A DNA stretch of 64,000 nt from Streptomyces nymphaeiformis (lineage in GTDB: Bacteria; Actinomycetota; Actinomycetes; Streptomycetales; Streptomycetaceae): NCBI RefSeq assembly GCF_014203895.1, contig NZ_JACHJY010000008.1, positions 186,001 through 250,000 of the forward strand, read 5' to 3'. Positions within the stretch are counted from its first letter, which is position 1; every line of letters starts with the position of its first letter. Positions 49,819 through 58,276 of this stretch are shown in pieces. The translations under genes and the position numbers were made by a program. Under the pieces are notes generated by a model that did no database searches, was not told where the DNA came from, and saw only the letters and a program-made list of their open reading frames with translations.

Positions 49819-50594
49819 CGCGCGACCTCCGGCCGCACCCGGTCCCCGTGGCCGAGCAGGTGGACCGCCACCTTCGGCGCGAGCCGGGCCGCGTGCCGTA
49901 CGAACTCGTCGCCCGGCGCGTGGAACTCGTGCGGCCGGACCCCGTCGAGCCCGATCGGCCAGTACGTGCCGAAGTGGACCGGCACCGCCGCCGCCGGCGA
50001 GAGCGCGGCGAGCGCCTGGGCCGCCCGCCCGGCGTCGAGGTGGCCGTGCCCGAGGTAGGGCCCCCAGCCGCCGACCGGCAGCAGGGCCACGTCCACCGGC
50101 CCCACCGCGTCCGCCATGCCGTCGAACAGTCCGGTGTCCCCGGCGAAGTACGTCCGGGCCTCGCCCTCGACGACGTATCCGAGCGCGGGGGAGCGGTGCG
50201 GCCCGACCGGCAGCCGCCGCCCGTCGTGGAGCGCCGGGACGGCCCGTACCGTCACGCCCTCCACCGTCACCGCGTCACCCGGCTCCACCTCGGTCAGCCG
50301 CAACCCGTCCCGGTCGAGCCTGCGGAGCCCCGGTACGGCGGCGGGCGCGCCGCGCGGCACGAGGACCCGCGTCCCCGGCGGGAGCCGGGCGAGGGAGGGG
50401 AGGTGGAGGTGGTCGGCGTGCAGGTGCGAGACGAGGACGGCCTCGGCCCGGGCGGCCTCGGGCGGCGGCAGGGCGCCGCGCCGCCGGCGCAGGTGGGCGA
50501 GCCGCCGCGCGAACAGCGGATCGGTGAGGAAGCGGACCCCGGAGTCCTCGACCGTGCAGGTCGCGTGACCCCACCAGGTGACCTCCACCGGCAT
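49815..50594 (-). CDS. metallo-beta-lactamase-fold hydrolase
   Basis: 259 aa. N-terminal TWWGHATCTVEDSGVRFLTDPL, zinc motif HLHADHLH, AGDTGLFDGM and HFGTYWPIG. Shorter than the MBL protein at 48097, with the same overall class. ATGA overlap with the DedA gene makes a two-gene operon for a hydrolase and a membrane protein. CAGACGTCTG palindrome lies 26-35 nt upstream of the start codon. Confidence 0.92.
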   Translation of the reverse strand: MPVEVTWWGHATCTVEDSGVRFLTDPLFARRLAHLRRRRGALPPPEAARAEAVLVSHLHADHLHLPSLARLPPGTRVLVPRGAPAAVPGLRRLDRDGLRLTEVEPGDAVTVEGVTVRAVPALHDGRRLPVGPHRSPALGYVVEGEARTYFAGDTGLFDGMADAVGPVDVALLPVGGWGPYLGHGHLDAGRAAQALAALSPAAAVPVHFGTYWPIGLDGVRPHEFHAPGDEFVRHAARLAPKVAVHLLGHGDRVRPEVAR

Positions 50595-50619
50595 GCCGCC
50601 CTTCTGCTGTCCGTCTCGT

Positions 50620-50629
50620 CAGACGTCTG
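50620..50629. promoter_or_regulatory. CAGACGTCTG palindrome
   Basis: Perfect 10-bp palindrome 26-35 nt upstream of the MBL gene start (50594), in the divergent region with the recombinase-like protein. Candidate operator; no regulator assigned. Confidence 0.4.
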
Positions 50630-50704
50630 TCGTAACGAGGGTAAATGTCCGGAGCACGCTCCGGAGGATGTTCGGGCGTCACCTTCCGGCAGTAGGGTCT
50701 GGCC

Positions 50705-51109
50705 ATGGACGACGTTCGGGTGGCGGCGATCGCCAGCCTCACCCCGCTCGAAGAGCTGGACAGCGACCCCTTCCTTGTCGACACGCGCGGTCAACACGCG
50801 GTGTGCGCCCGCTGGGCCGTCGACAAGGGGTACGTGCTCGCCCGTCAGCTGTTCTGCTACGGAATCCGCCCGGACCACGCGGCGCTCTGGGACGACGTGG
50901 AGGCCGGGACGGTGGACCTCTTCGTGGCTCCCAACGAGCGGGTCCTCGCCCGCGCGTTGACCTCCGTGCCGGGCTTCCGCGCCGAGTGCGAGCGGCGCGG
51001 GGTGCGGGTGGAGACCGTCGGACTTGACGAACCCCCGTACGACACGGCGGCCAAAGCGGGGGTGCACCGGAGGCTTTCGATGCCCACCGCCGGGTACGAA
51101 GGCTCCTGA
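50705..51109 (+). CDS. conserved small protein with resolvase-like pattern
   Basis: 134 aa. The order VDTRGQHAVCARWAVDKGYVLARQLFCYG, then WDDVEAGTVDLFVAPNERVLARAL, resembles the serine-resolvase N-terminal domain (QxxxCxxxAxxxGY...AGxVDxxxVxxxDRLxR), but the catalytic Ser region (YxRVS) is absent. It is conserved in Streptomyces without a known role. A TAGGGT -10 at 50693-50698 lies 6 nt before the ATG, indicating leaderless mRNA. Confidence 0.7.
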   Translation: MDDVRVAAIASLTPLEELDSDPFLVDTRGQHAVCARWAVDKGYVLARQLFCYGIRPDHAALWDDVEAGTVDLFVAPNERVLARALTSVPGFRAECERRGVRVETVGLDEPPYDTAAKAGVHRRLSMPTAGYEGS

Positions 51110-51203
51110 CCGCCTCACGCCGGCGAGGGCTTCCGCCCTTCCCGCCCGATCGCGGCCGTTGTGCCACGCTTGAGGCAGGTAACGGGCGAAAGGTGAAGCG
51201 CGC

Positions 51204-53363
51204 GTGGGTGACGGGCGATGGGGTGGCGCCGACCGCTGGCGGTCCGCGGGCAGAACACTGGCGCGCGTGCTCGTGGTCTGGGCGGTGTCCACGCTCACCA
51301 TGCTCGTCCTCGCCGGGGTGCTGCCCGACTTCCAACTCCAGTCCGCCGACGGCGACAGCTTCACGCGGACCGCGCTCACCGCCGCCACGGCCGCCGGCGC
51401 GTTCGGTCTGCTCGGGGCGCTCGTGTGGCCGGTGATCGTACGGGCGCTGCTGCTCGTCCCGGCGCTCCTCCTCGGCCTGCTCGTCTTCTTCCTCAACGGC
51501 TCGCTGCTGCTCATCGCGCTGTGGGTGATCCCCGACGGGCGCGGCGCCGCCGCGCCCGAGACCGCCGTCGTGGTCGCCGCCGTGATGTCCGCCGTCGCCT
51601 CCGCCACCTCCACGGCCCTCGCCGTCCGCGACGACGACGCCTACCGGCGCCGGCTCTACCGGCTCACCGGCCGCACCCGCCCCCGTGATCCCGCCGACTC
51701 GGCGGGGGCCGGGCCCGGCACGGTCTTCCTCCAGCTCGACGGCGTCGGCCACCACGTGCTGCGCGGCGCCGTCGCCGACGGCCTCATGCCGACCGTCGCG
51801 GGCTGGTTGGACGCCGGCCACCGGCTCACCCCCTGGCGCACCGACTGGTCCAGCCAGACCGGCGCCAGCCAGCTCGGCATCCTGCACGGCTCCAACGAGG
51901 ACGTGCCCGCCTTCCGCTGGTACGAGAAGGACACCGGCCGGATCATGGTGTCGAACCGCCCGGCGAGCGCCGTCGAGCTCCAGCGCCGGGCCGTGCACCG
52001 CACCGGGGACGGCGGTCTCCTCACCGTCGACGGCGCCTCCCGGGGCAACCTCTTCAGCGGCGGCGCCGACCAGCTCGCCCTCGTCCTGTCGATGGCGGCC
52101 CGCCGCGGCCGCCGCAACCGCTCCCGCGCCGGCTACTTCGCCTACTTCTCCGACCCGGCCAACGCCGTCCGGACCGCCGGCTCGCTCGTCGCCGAGTGCG
52201 TCCGGGAGATGTACCAGTCGACGCGGGCGCGGCTGCGCAGGGAGACCCCGAGGGTCTCGCGCGGCGGCACGTACCCCTTCGTCCGCGCCTTCGCGACGGT
52301 CGTCGAGCGGGACGTCGTGGTCTCCGCCGTGATGGGGGACATGCTGGCCGGGCGGACCGCCGTGTACGCGGACCTCGTCGCGTACGACGAGGTGGCGCAC
52401 CACTCGGGACCGCACGGCCGCGACACGGACCAGGTCCTGGCGCGCCTCGACCGGGCGGTCGCGCTCATCGCGACCGTCGCCGAGCACGCCCCGCGTCCGT
52501 ACCGGATCGTGCTCCTCTCCGACCACGGGCAGAGCCCCGGCGAGACCTTCGAGTCGGCGTACGGCCTGACGCTCAAGGATCTCGTACGGGCCGGGTGCGG
52601 GCTCCCGGTGCCGCGCCGGGTGCGGCGGACCCCCAGCGGCTCGGAGGCGCGGGACGCGGCCAGGGACGCGCTGCGCAGTGCGCTGCACCGGCCGGTGGAC
52701 GAGAGCGGCGAGACGGCGCGGGAGCTGCCCGCCCGGCCTTCGGAGCCGGTGGTCCTGGCCTCCGGCAACCTCGGGCTGATCTCCTTCCCCGACGTGCCGC
52801 ACCGGATGACCCGCGAGGAGATCGACCGGCGCCATCCGGCGCTGCTGCGGACCCTCGCGCACCATCCGGGCGTCGGTTTCGTGCTCGTGGCGAGCGCCGA
52901 GCACGGCTCGGTGGTGCTCGCCCGCGACGGAGTGGAGGTGCCGGTCGCCGAGCTCGCGGACGGCGGACCGCTCGCGGTCTTCGGGCGGGGCGCGGCGGCT
53001 GCGGTGCGGCGCACGGACGGCTTCCCGCACGTCGCGGACATCATGGTCAACTCCATGTACGACCCGGCGACGGGGACCGTGCACGCCTTCGAGGAGCAGA
53101 TCGGCTCGCACGGCGGCCTCGGCGGCGAGCAGTCGCGCGCCTTCCTGCTGTCGCCGCCGGACCTGTCGCCGCCGGTCGGCGCGGGGGAGGAGCTGGTCGG
53201 GGCGGAGCGGGTGCACCGGGTGCTGCGGCGCTGGCTGCGCGAGTCCTCGGGGCCGCAGGTGCCGATCGGTCCGGCGGCGGCGCTGGAGATTTCCCCGTCC
53301 GCACGCGAAACGGAATCAATTCTTCCGGTTGAGGGGCCGGTCGCGCCGGACAAAAACCACTGA
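51204..53363 (+). CDS. phage-holin-like membrane domain fused to alkaline-phosphatase-superfamily domain
   Basis: 719 aa. The first ~135 residues have about four hydrophobic helices (VLVVWAVSTLTMLVLAGVLPDF, LLLVPALLLGLLVFFLNGSLLLIALWVIP) of the holin/DUF4112-like type. Then comes a phosphodiesterase/nucleotide pyrophosphatase-like domain of the alkaline phosphatase superfamily: VFLQLDGVGHHVLRGAV, TGASQLGILHGSN (likely nucleophile segment), YADLVAYDEVAHHSGPHGRDTD, and LLSDHGQS. Likely membrane-bound with the enzyme domain on one side; substrate unknown. GTG start with AAGGTGA 7 nt upstream. Confidence 0.87.
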   Translation: MGDGRWGGADRWRSAGRTLARVLVVWAVSTLTMLVLAGVLPDFQLQSADGDSFTRTALTAATAAGAFGLLGALVWPVIVRALLLVPALLLGLLVFFLNGSLLLIALWVIPDGRGAAAPETAVVVAAVMSAVASATSTALAVRDDDAYRRRLYRLTGRTRPRDPADSAGAGPGTVFLQLDGVGHHVLRGAVADGLMPTVAGWLDAGHRLTPWRTDWSSQTGASQLGILHGSNEDVPAFRWYEKDTGRIMVSNRPASAVELQRRAVHRTGDGGLLTVDGASRGNLFSGGADQLALVLSMAARRGRRNRSRAGYFAYFSDPANAVRTAGSLVAECVREMYQSTRARLRRETPRVSRGGTYPFVRAFATVVERDVVVSAVMGDMLAGRTAVYADLVAYDEVAHHSGPHGRDTDQVLARLDRAVALIATVAEHAPRPYRIVLLSDHGQSPGETFESAYGLTLKDLVRAGCGLPVPRRVRRTPSGSEARDAARDALRSALHRPVDESGETARELPARPSEPVVLASGNLGLISFPDVPHRMTREEIDRRHPALLRTLAHHPGVGFVLVASAEHGSVVLARDGVEVPVAELADGGPLAVFGRGAAAAVRRTDGFPHVADIMVNSMYDPATGTVHAFEEQIGSHGGLGGEQSRAFLLSPPDLSPPVGAGEELVGAERVHRVLRRWLRESSGPQVPIGPAAALEISPSARETESILPVEGPVAPDKNH

Positions 53364-53429
53364 TTTGGACGCCTGTTCGTCGCTGCCGGACGATGGTCCG
53401 GATCTGTACGACGGAAGGCGCACCACCCC

Positions 53430-54809
53430 ATGAGCACGGCCACCACAACTCCACAGCGCGAGCCCGCGACGGACACCCCGCCGGTCGACCGGCACTCCCG
53501 CCGCTTCGGCCTCCCCATCGCGACCGCCCTGGTCATGGGCAACATCATCGGCGGCGGCATCTTCCTGCTGCCCGCCTCCGTCGCCCCGTACGGCACCGTC
53601 AGCCTCGTCGCCTTCGGCGTCCTCACCCTCGGCGCGATCGCCCTCGCCCTCGTCTTCGGCCGGCTCGCCCACCGCCTGCCGCAGACCGGCGGACCGTACG
53701 TCTACGCCCGCGCCGCCTTCGGCGACTTCGCCGGCTTCCTCGCCGCCTGGTCGTACTGGATCACCGCCTGGGTCTCCAACGCCGCCCTCGCCGTCGCCGC
53801 CGTCGGCTACCTCGACGTGATCGTGCCGATCCACGCGTCCAAGCCCGCCACCATCGCCGCCGCCCTGGCCTTCCAGTGGCTGCCCGCCCTCGCCAACCTG
53901 GCGGGCACCCGCTACGTCGGCGCGGTGCAGATCGTCGCGACCGTGCTCAAGTTCGTCCCGCTGATCCTGGTCGCCGTCGGCGGACTGTTCTTCTTCGACG
54001 GCGCCAACCTCGGGCCCTTCCACCCCGCCCAGGGCAGCACGCTCGGCGCGGTCTCCGCCTCCGCCGCGATCCTGCTCTTCAGCTACCTCGGCGTCGAGTC
54101 CGCCGCCGTCAGCGCCGGCGAGGTCCGCGACCCGCGCCGCAACGTCGGCCGCGCCACCGTCCTCGGCACCCTCGGCGCCGCCGCCGTCTACCTCCTCGGC
54201 ACCCTCTCCGTCTTCGGCACCGTCCCCCACGACAGGCTGGTCACCTCCACCGCGCCCTTCTCCGACGCGACGAACGCCATGGTCGGCGGTTCCTGGGGCG
54301 GCACCGCCGTCGCCTGCATGGCGATGGTGTCCATCCTCGGCGCCCTCAACGGCTGGACCCTGCTGAGCGCCCAGGCCCCCTACGCCGCCGCCCGCGACGG
54401 ACTCTTCCCGAAGGCGTTCACGGTCAAGCGGCGCGGCGTGCCGACGGTCGGCGTCCTCGTCACCGTCGTCCTCGCCTCGCTCCTGACGGTCTACAACTAC
54501 ACGGCCGGCACCCAGGGCGTCTTCGAGATCCTCGTCCTCGTCACCACCTTCACCGCCACCGTGCCCTACCTGCTCTCCACCGCCGCCCAGATCTACTTCC
54601 TGCTGTCCGGGCAGTCCGAGAAGGTCTCCCGCGCCCGGCTCGCCCGCGACGCCTTCCTCGCCCTCGCCGCCTTCGGCTTCTCCCTCTGGCTGGTCGCCGG
54701 CTCCGGCTACGCGGCCGTCTACCAGGGCGTCCTGTTCCTCTTCGTCGGCGTCCTCGTGTACGCCTTCATGGCGGCCCGCAAGCAGCGCGCCGCCGCCCCG
54801 GCGGGATGA
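53430..54809 (+). CDS. APC superfamily amino acid/polyamine permease
   Basis: 459 aa, 12 helices. GLPIATALVMGNIIGGGIFLLPAS is the APC signature first helix; YVYARAAFGDFAGFLAAWSYWITAW and SYLGVESAAVSAGEVRDPRRNVGRA (helix 6 and the following loop) match the arginine-agmatine/putrescine antiporter and lysine permease branch. Substrate not determinable. A hairpin covers its stop codon (54796-54818). Confidence 0.92.
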   Translation: MSTATTTPQREPATDTPPVDRHSRRFGLPIATALVMGNIIGGGIFLLPASVAPYGTVSLVAFGVLTLGAIALALVFGRLAHRLPQTGGPYVYARAAFGDFAGFLAAWSYWITAWVSNAALAVAAVGYLDVIVPIHASKPATIAAALAFQWLPALANLAGTRYVGAVQIVATVLKFVPLILVAVGGLFFFDGANLGPFHPAQGSTLGAVSASAAILLFSYLGVESAAVSAGEVRDPRRNVGRATVLGTLGAAAVYLLGTLSVFGTVPHDRLVTSTAPFSDATNAMVGGSWGGTAVACMAMVSILGALNGWTLLSAQAPYAAARDGLFPKAFTVKRRGVPTVGVLVTVVLASLLTVYNYTAGTQGVFEILVLVTTFTATVPYLLSTAAQIYFLLSGQSEKVSRARLARDAFLALAAFGFSLWLVAGSGYAAVYQGVLFLFVGVLVYAFMAARKQRAAAPAG

Positions 54810-54818
54810 CCGCCGGGG
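54796..54818 (+). terminator. hairpin across the permease stop
   Basis: 9-bp stem CCCCGGCGG / CCGCCGGGG with a 5-nt loop (54796-54804 and 54810-54818); it includes the stop TGA at 54807-54809. Confidence 0.55.
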
Positions 54819-54908
54819 CGGTGAATCCGGCACCCTGACGTAGGCCGCCCGGGCGGATCACGGGCCGGGGGCGCGTGCCCGTCCCCCGGCGGGGCAGTAC
54901 GGATCACC

Positions 54909-55286
54909 GTGAGCCCCGCGCACCAGACGCCCGCCGCGCCCGCCGTCCCGGCGGGGCGCCGGGCACGCCCGGACCGGGGCCGGCACCGGTGGATCGCGGT
55001 CCTGCTCGTCCTCGCCGCGCTGTTCGGCGCCGGGACCGCCGCCGCGCTCCCCGTCGCGGAGACGCGCGCCGCGGCCGCCGGAGCCCCGGCCTCCGACCCG
55101 GGCGGCGAGACCCACGACCACGGCGCCACCGAGGCCGGACTCCCGGACCGGGCCCGGCGCCAGGAAACGGGCCTCCGTCCCGCCGGGCCCGGACCCCGGC
55201 CCCACGGCCCCCGCCGGGGCCCGGCACCCGACCCCGTACCCGCCCCGCACGGCGACGCGCTCCGGTGCGTGGTGATGCGCTGCTGA
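54909..55286 (+). CDS. small exported hypothetical protein
   Basis: 125 aa. Hydrophobic N-terminal stretch (WIAVLLVLAALFGAGTAAALPVA) after a basic head, so a signal peptide or anchor. The rest is Pro/Arg/Gly-rich and ends GDALRCVVMRC. The terminal Cys pair is the only striking feature. GTG start at 54909. Family not recognised. No RiPP tailoring gene is near. Confidence 0.5.
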   Translation: MSPAHQTPAAPAVPAGRRARPDRGRHRWIAVLLVLAALFGAGTAAALPVAETRAAAAGAPASDPGGETHDHGATEAGLPDRARRQETGLRPAGPGPRPHGPRRGPAPDPVPAPHGDALRCVVMRC

Positions 55287-55345
55287 GAGGCCCCCGCCTC
55301 CCCGCAGTCCACCGACATCACCCCCGCACCACGAGGAGCTTCGCC

Positions 55346-55516
55346 ATGCCCGTCGACCCGTACGCCGTCCTCCAGGCGCTGCTGCGCGCCGAGGCCTCCC
55401 GCGCCCGGCGCGCCGAGCGCACCGCCCCCGAGCCCGCCGCCCCGGCGCCGGCCCGGACGCCCGAGCCGACCGCCCGCCGGGAGGACCCCGTCCACCGCGA
55501 GGACCCCCTGCGCTGA
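55346..55516 (+). CDS. very small conserved hypothetical protein
   Basis: 56 aa: an amphipathic N-terminal helix (PYAVLQALLRAEASRARRAERT) then Pro/Glu/Arg-rich tail. GAGGAG lies 8-13 nt before the ATG at 55346, good support for translation. No function can be proposed. Confidence 0.5.
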   Translation: MPVDPYAVLQALLRAEASRARRAERTAPEPAAPAPARTPEPTARREDPVHREDPLR

Positions 55517-55554
55517 CCACCGGCACCGGCCTCCCGGAGCGCGGCTCCGGGAGG

Positions 55555-56304
55555 TCAGGTCAGTACGGTGAAGGCGTGGGCCGTCAGTGCCCGTTCGAGC
55601 CGCTCCCGCAGCCGCAGCGCCGTCTCCTCCAGCCGGTCCTCCTCCGCGACCGGCAGCGAGAAGCCCACCGCCGAGCGGACCCCGCCGACCGCGATCGGCA
55701 CGGCCCCGCACACCGTGCCGAGCACGTACTCCTCCCGCTCGACCACCGGCGCGCCCCGGCGGATCCCGGCCAGCCTGCGCATCAACGCCTCCTCGTCCGG
55801 GACCGTCCGCGGCGTCAGCCGGCTCACCGGCCGCCGCGCCAGGTACGCCCGGCGGGCCCCCGCGTCCAGCTGGGCGAGGAGACACTGCCCGAGCGCGTGG
55901 GCGTGCGCGGTGGTGCGGTACTCCGCCCACTCCTGGACGGCCGGCCTGTCCGGGCCGTCCACGCTGAGGACGAGCTCGACCTCGCCGTCCTCCATGACCG
56001 CGTAGGAGACGGGCGCGTCGAGGTCCGTGGCGAGCAGCCGCAGCCACTCGGGCAGCCGGGCTCCGTGCCGGCGCCCCTGGCCGACGAGCCGGGGCGCGGC
56101 GGGGCCGAGCCGGAACGCCCCGCGCTCGTTGCGCAGATGACCGTCGTGGACGAGGGTGCGCAGCAGGTGGTACGTGGTGGCCAGGGGCAGCCCGGCCATC
56201 CGTGCGAGGCGCTTGGCGGTGAGCTCGTGGTGCTCGGCGACGAGTTCCAGGAGAACCAGCGCTCGACGGACGGAACCTATGAGAGTGGGGCTGGTGGGGG
56301 CCAT
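55555..56304 (-). CDS. IclR family transcriptional regulator
   Basis: 249 aa. Winged helix in the first 70 residues (VRRALVLLELVAEHHELTAKRLARMAGLPLATTYHLLRTLVHDGHL), then a GAF-like IclR effector domain (YAVMEDGEVELVLSVDGPDRPAVQEW, ALGQCLLAQLD, TVCGAVPIAV). Target genes are not evident: it lies between small genes and ltrA on the same strand. ATG at 56304. Confidence 0.92.
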   Translation of the reverse strand: MAPTSPTLIGSVRRALVLLELVAEHHELTAKRLARMAGLPLATTYHLLRTLVHDGHLRNERGAFRLGPAAPRLVGQGRRHGARLPEWLRLLATDLDAPVSYAVMEDGEVELVLSVDGPDRPAVQEWAEYRTTAHAHALGQCLLAQLDAGARRAYLARRPVSRLTPRTVPDEEALMRRLAGIRRGAPVVEREEYVLGTVCGAVPIAVGGVRSAVGFSLPVAEEDRLEETALRLRERLERALTAHAFTVLT

Positions 56305-56425
56305 GGGGCCAGTGTGACGACGCCGGTGCGCTTGTGCGCCGTTCTTTTGGATCTTGTGGGATCGTCCCGGCGCCGCCCGACGGAACGCGACGATCCTCCA
56401 AGCCCCACCGGGCGGACGGGCCCCG

Positions 56426-57631
56426 TCAGGCGGCCTCCGCCACGTCGATCGCCCGCGCGCCCCGCCTCGTGTGCAGCCCCACGAGGAGCGCCGCCGTCCC
56501 GGCGAGGGTCGTGAGCGCCACCAGGGCCGGGACGAGACCGACCAGCGGGCCCGCCGCCAGGCAGCACACCCCGCCCACGGCCAGGGCGGTCGGCCGCCGC
56601 CCGGACGTGCGCAGCACGATCGCGGCGGCGCCCAGCAGATAGACGCCGACGCCCCCGGTCAGGGACCAGGCCACGACACCGTGCAGCGGCTCCGCGAGGC
56701 CGTGGTGCCCGGTGTCGGCGACCTGCTGGAGGACCTTCTTCATCCCGAGCGCGCAGAGCACGATCCCGGCGACCAGCGGCAGGTGCAGGAACGTGTACAC
56801 GTCCCGCGCGAAACGGGTGCGGTCGTCGCCGTCGAGCGCGAAGAGACGGTGCTCGGCGGTCTCGCCCAGCTGCCGGAAGTACAGCCGCCACAGCCCGGCC
56901 GAGAGCAGCAGACCGGCGGCCGAGGCGCCGAGCACGGCGTACGAGAGGTGGAAGCCGGAGACGCCGACGCCCATCGCCACGATGGACTCGCCGAGCGCGA
57001 TGATCACGATCAGGCCGTGCCGTTCGGCGAAGTGCCCGGGGGAGTTGACCCGCCAGCCGGAGGAGCCGGTGACGTAGATCCCGCCGTAGTCGACGGCCAC
57101 CGCCCCCAGCCACCACAGGAGTTGGATCCGTCCGTCGAACGCGCAGCCGATCAGCAGCAGCACCAGCGGCGGCAGCACGGACGCCATGGCCGTACGCCGC
57201 AGGGTGACGCGCAGCGCGGCGTCGCCCGGGCTGGAGAGCCAGTACGAGGTCAGGTGCAGGATCCGCACCGCGCCGTAGCAGAGCACGAACACCAGGGGCG
57301 CCGGGAGGCCGGCCGCCGTGTCCGCGAAGACCTCGGGCACGGCGATGGACACGATCAGGACGACGGCCATGACGGTGACGAGGACGCCGAACACGGCGCC
57401 GGAATCGGCCCGTACGACATTGCCCAGCCAGGCGAAGGCGCACCAGCACCACCACAGCAGCGCGAGGACCACCATCGCGCCGACCATCCGCACCGGCGAG
57501 GGCGCGGCCGCCATCAGGGCGGTGACCTGGGTGATCGCGTACACGAACACCAGGTCGAAGAAGAGCTCCGCGGGCGTCACCTTGTGATCGTCCCCGGTGG
57601 CCACCATGGCCCGTTCCCTGTTCCACGCCAT
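56426..57631 (-). CDS. low temperature requirement A (LtrA) family protein
   Basis: 401 aa with about ten to twelve hydrophobic helices. The signature ELFFDLVFVYAITQVTAL is at the N-terminus, HFAERHGLIVIIALGESIVAMG in the middle, as in LtrA. Role unclear (membrane protein required for growth in the cold in Listeria). The ATG at 57631 is chosen because GGGGGAG lies 7 nt upstream. An ATTACC-N5-GGTAAT palindrome lies 97 nt upstream. Confidence 0.92.
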   Translation of the reverse strand: MAWNRERAMVATGDDHKVTPAELFFDLVFVYAITQVTALMAAAPSPVRMVGAMVVLALLWWCWCAFAWLGNVVRADSGAVFGVLVTVMAVVLIVSIAVPEVFADTAAGLPAPLVFVLCYGAVRILHLTSYWLSSPGDAALRVTLRRTAMASVLPPLVLLLIGCAFDGRIQLLWWLGAVAVDYGGIYVTGSSGWRVNSPGHFAERHGLIVIIALGESIVAMGVGVSGFHLSYAVLGASAAGLLLSAGLWRLYFRQLGETAEHRLFALDGDDRTRFARDVYTFLHLPLVAGIVLCALGMKKVLQQVADTGHHGLAEPLHGVVAWSLTGGVGVYLLGAAAIVLRTSGRRPTALAVGGVCCLAAGPLVGLVPALVALTTLAGTAALLVGLHTRRGARAIDVAEAA

Positions 57632-57727
57632 CCGTGATCTCCCCCTTCGGGGCACCGGTTCCGGCCACCCCGGCGGGAAGACTACTCACCCCGGGGGAGC
57701 GGACGGCAAGGCTGTCCGGAGAACGGC

Positions 57728-57744
57728 ATTACCCGCCAGGTAAT
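57728..57744. promoter_or_regulatory. ATTACC-N5-GGTAAT inverted repeat
   Basis: Perfect 6-bp arms (57728-57733 and 57739-57744), 17 bp in total, between ltrA and the small membrane protein. The TTACC-N5-GGTAA form is typical of TetR-family or related regulator sites in actinobacteria; no cognate gene is adjacent. Confidence 0.5.
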
Positions 57745-57859
57745 CGACCCCCTCCCCGCCGCCCGGCATGCTCATGAACACCGGAACCCGGGCGGCGCAC
57801 TCCGCTCGGGCTCCGGGCCCACCACCAGCGCGAACGTCCCCTTCGGAGGGTGATCCACC

Positions 57860-58276
57860 ATGTCCCAGGCCCTGCTCGCCGGCCTCGCCCGCACCGACCG
57901 CCCCCAGTCCGCGATGCGCCGCTTCCTCGCTCTCGACGCCGTCGTCACCGGGGCCAACGGGATCGCCTACCTCGCCGCCTCCGGCCCCCTCGGCGAACTC
58001 CTCGGCGTCGACGCGGGTCTCCTCCTCGAACTGGGCCCCTTCCTCACCGCGTTCGCCGCCGGCGTCGCCTGGCTCGCGAGCCGTCCGCAGCCCCCGGCGC
58101 TCGCCGTGAAGGTCGTCGTCGACGCCAACGTCCTCTGGGCCGTGCTCAGCATCGTCGCCCTCGTCGCCTGGCTGGAGCCGACCACCGCCGGCCTGGTGTG
58201 GACCCCGGTGCAGGCGGCCACCGTCGCCGGCTTCGCCGGACTCCAGTGGGCGGCGCTCAGGGCGACTGCGCGTTGA
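57860..58276 (+). CDS. small membrane protein, four helices
   Basis: 138 aa. Hydrophobic segments at about residues 27-45, 60-75, 88-105 and 116-135. The N-terminal amphipathic MSQALLAGLARTDRPQSAMRRFL precedes them. Similar proteins are common in Streptomyces as hypothetical integral membrane proteins. Convergent overlap of 20 bp with the XRE regulator gene. Confidence 0.8.
   Translation: MSQALLAGLARTDRPQSAMRRFLALDAVVTGANGIAYLAASGPLGELLGVDAGLLLELGPFLTAFAAGVAWLASRPQPPALAVKVVVDANVLWAVLSIVALVAWLEPTTAGLVWTPVQAATVAGFAGLQWAALRATAR

Noticed and set aside
51204..53363. Prophage lysis gene
   Set aside because: Only the membrane part is holin-like; no endolysin, tail or integrase genes surround it.
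54909..55516. RiPP precursor candidates (Cys-ending small protein and a 56-aa protein)
   Set aside because: No tailoring enzyme, protease or dedicated exporter is adjacent; evidence is too weak.
56359..56396. GGATCGTC / GACGATCC inverted repeat between the IclR and ltrA genes
   Set aside because: 8-bp arms with a 22-nt loop; could be a weak terminator or chance in GC-rich DNA, so not listed as a feature.
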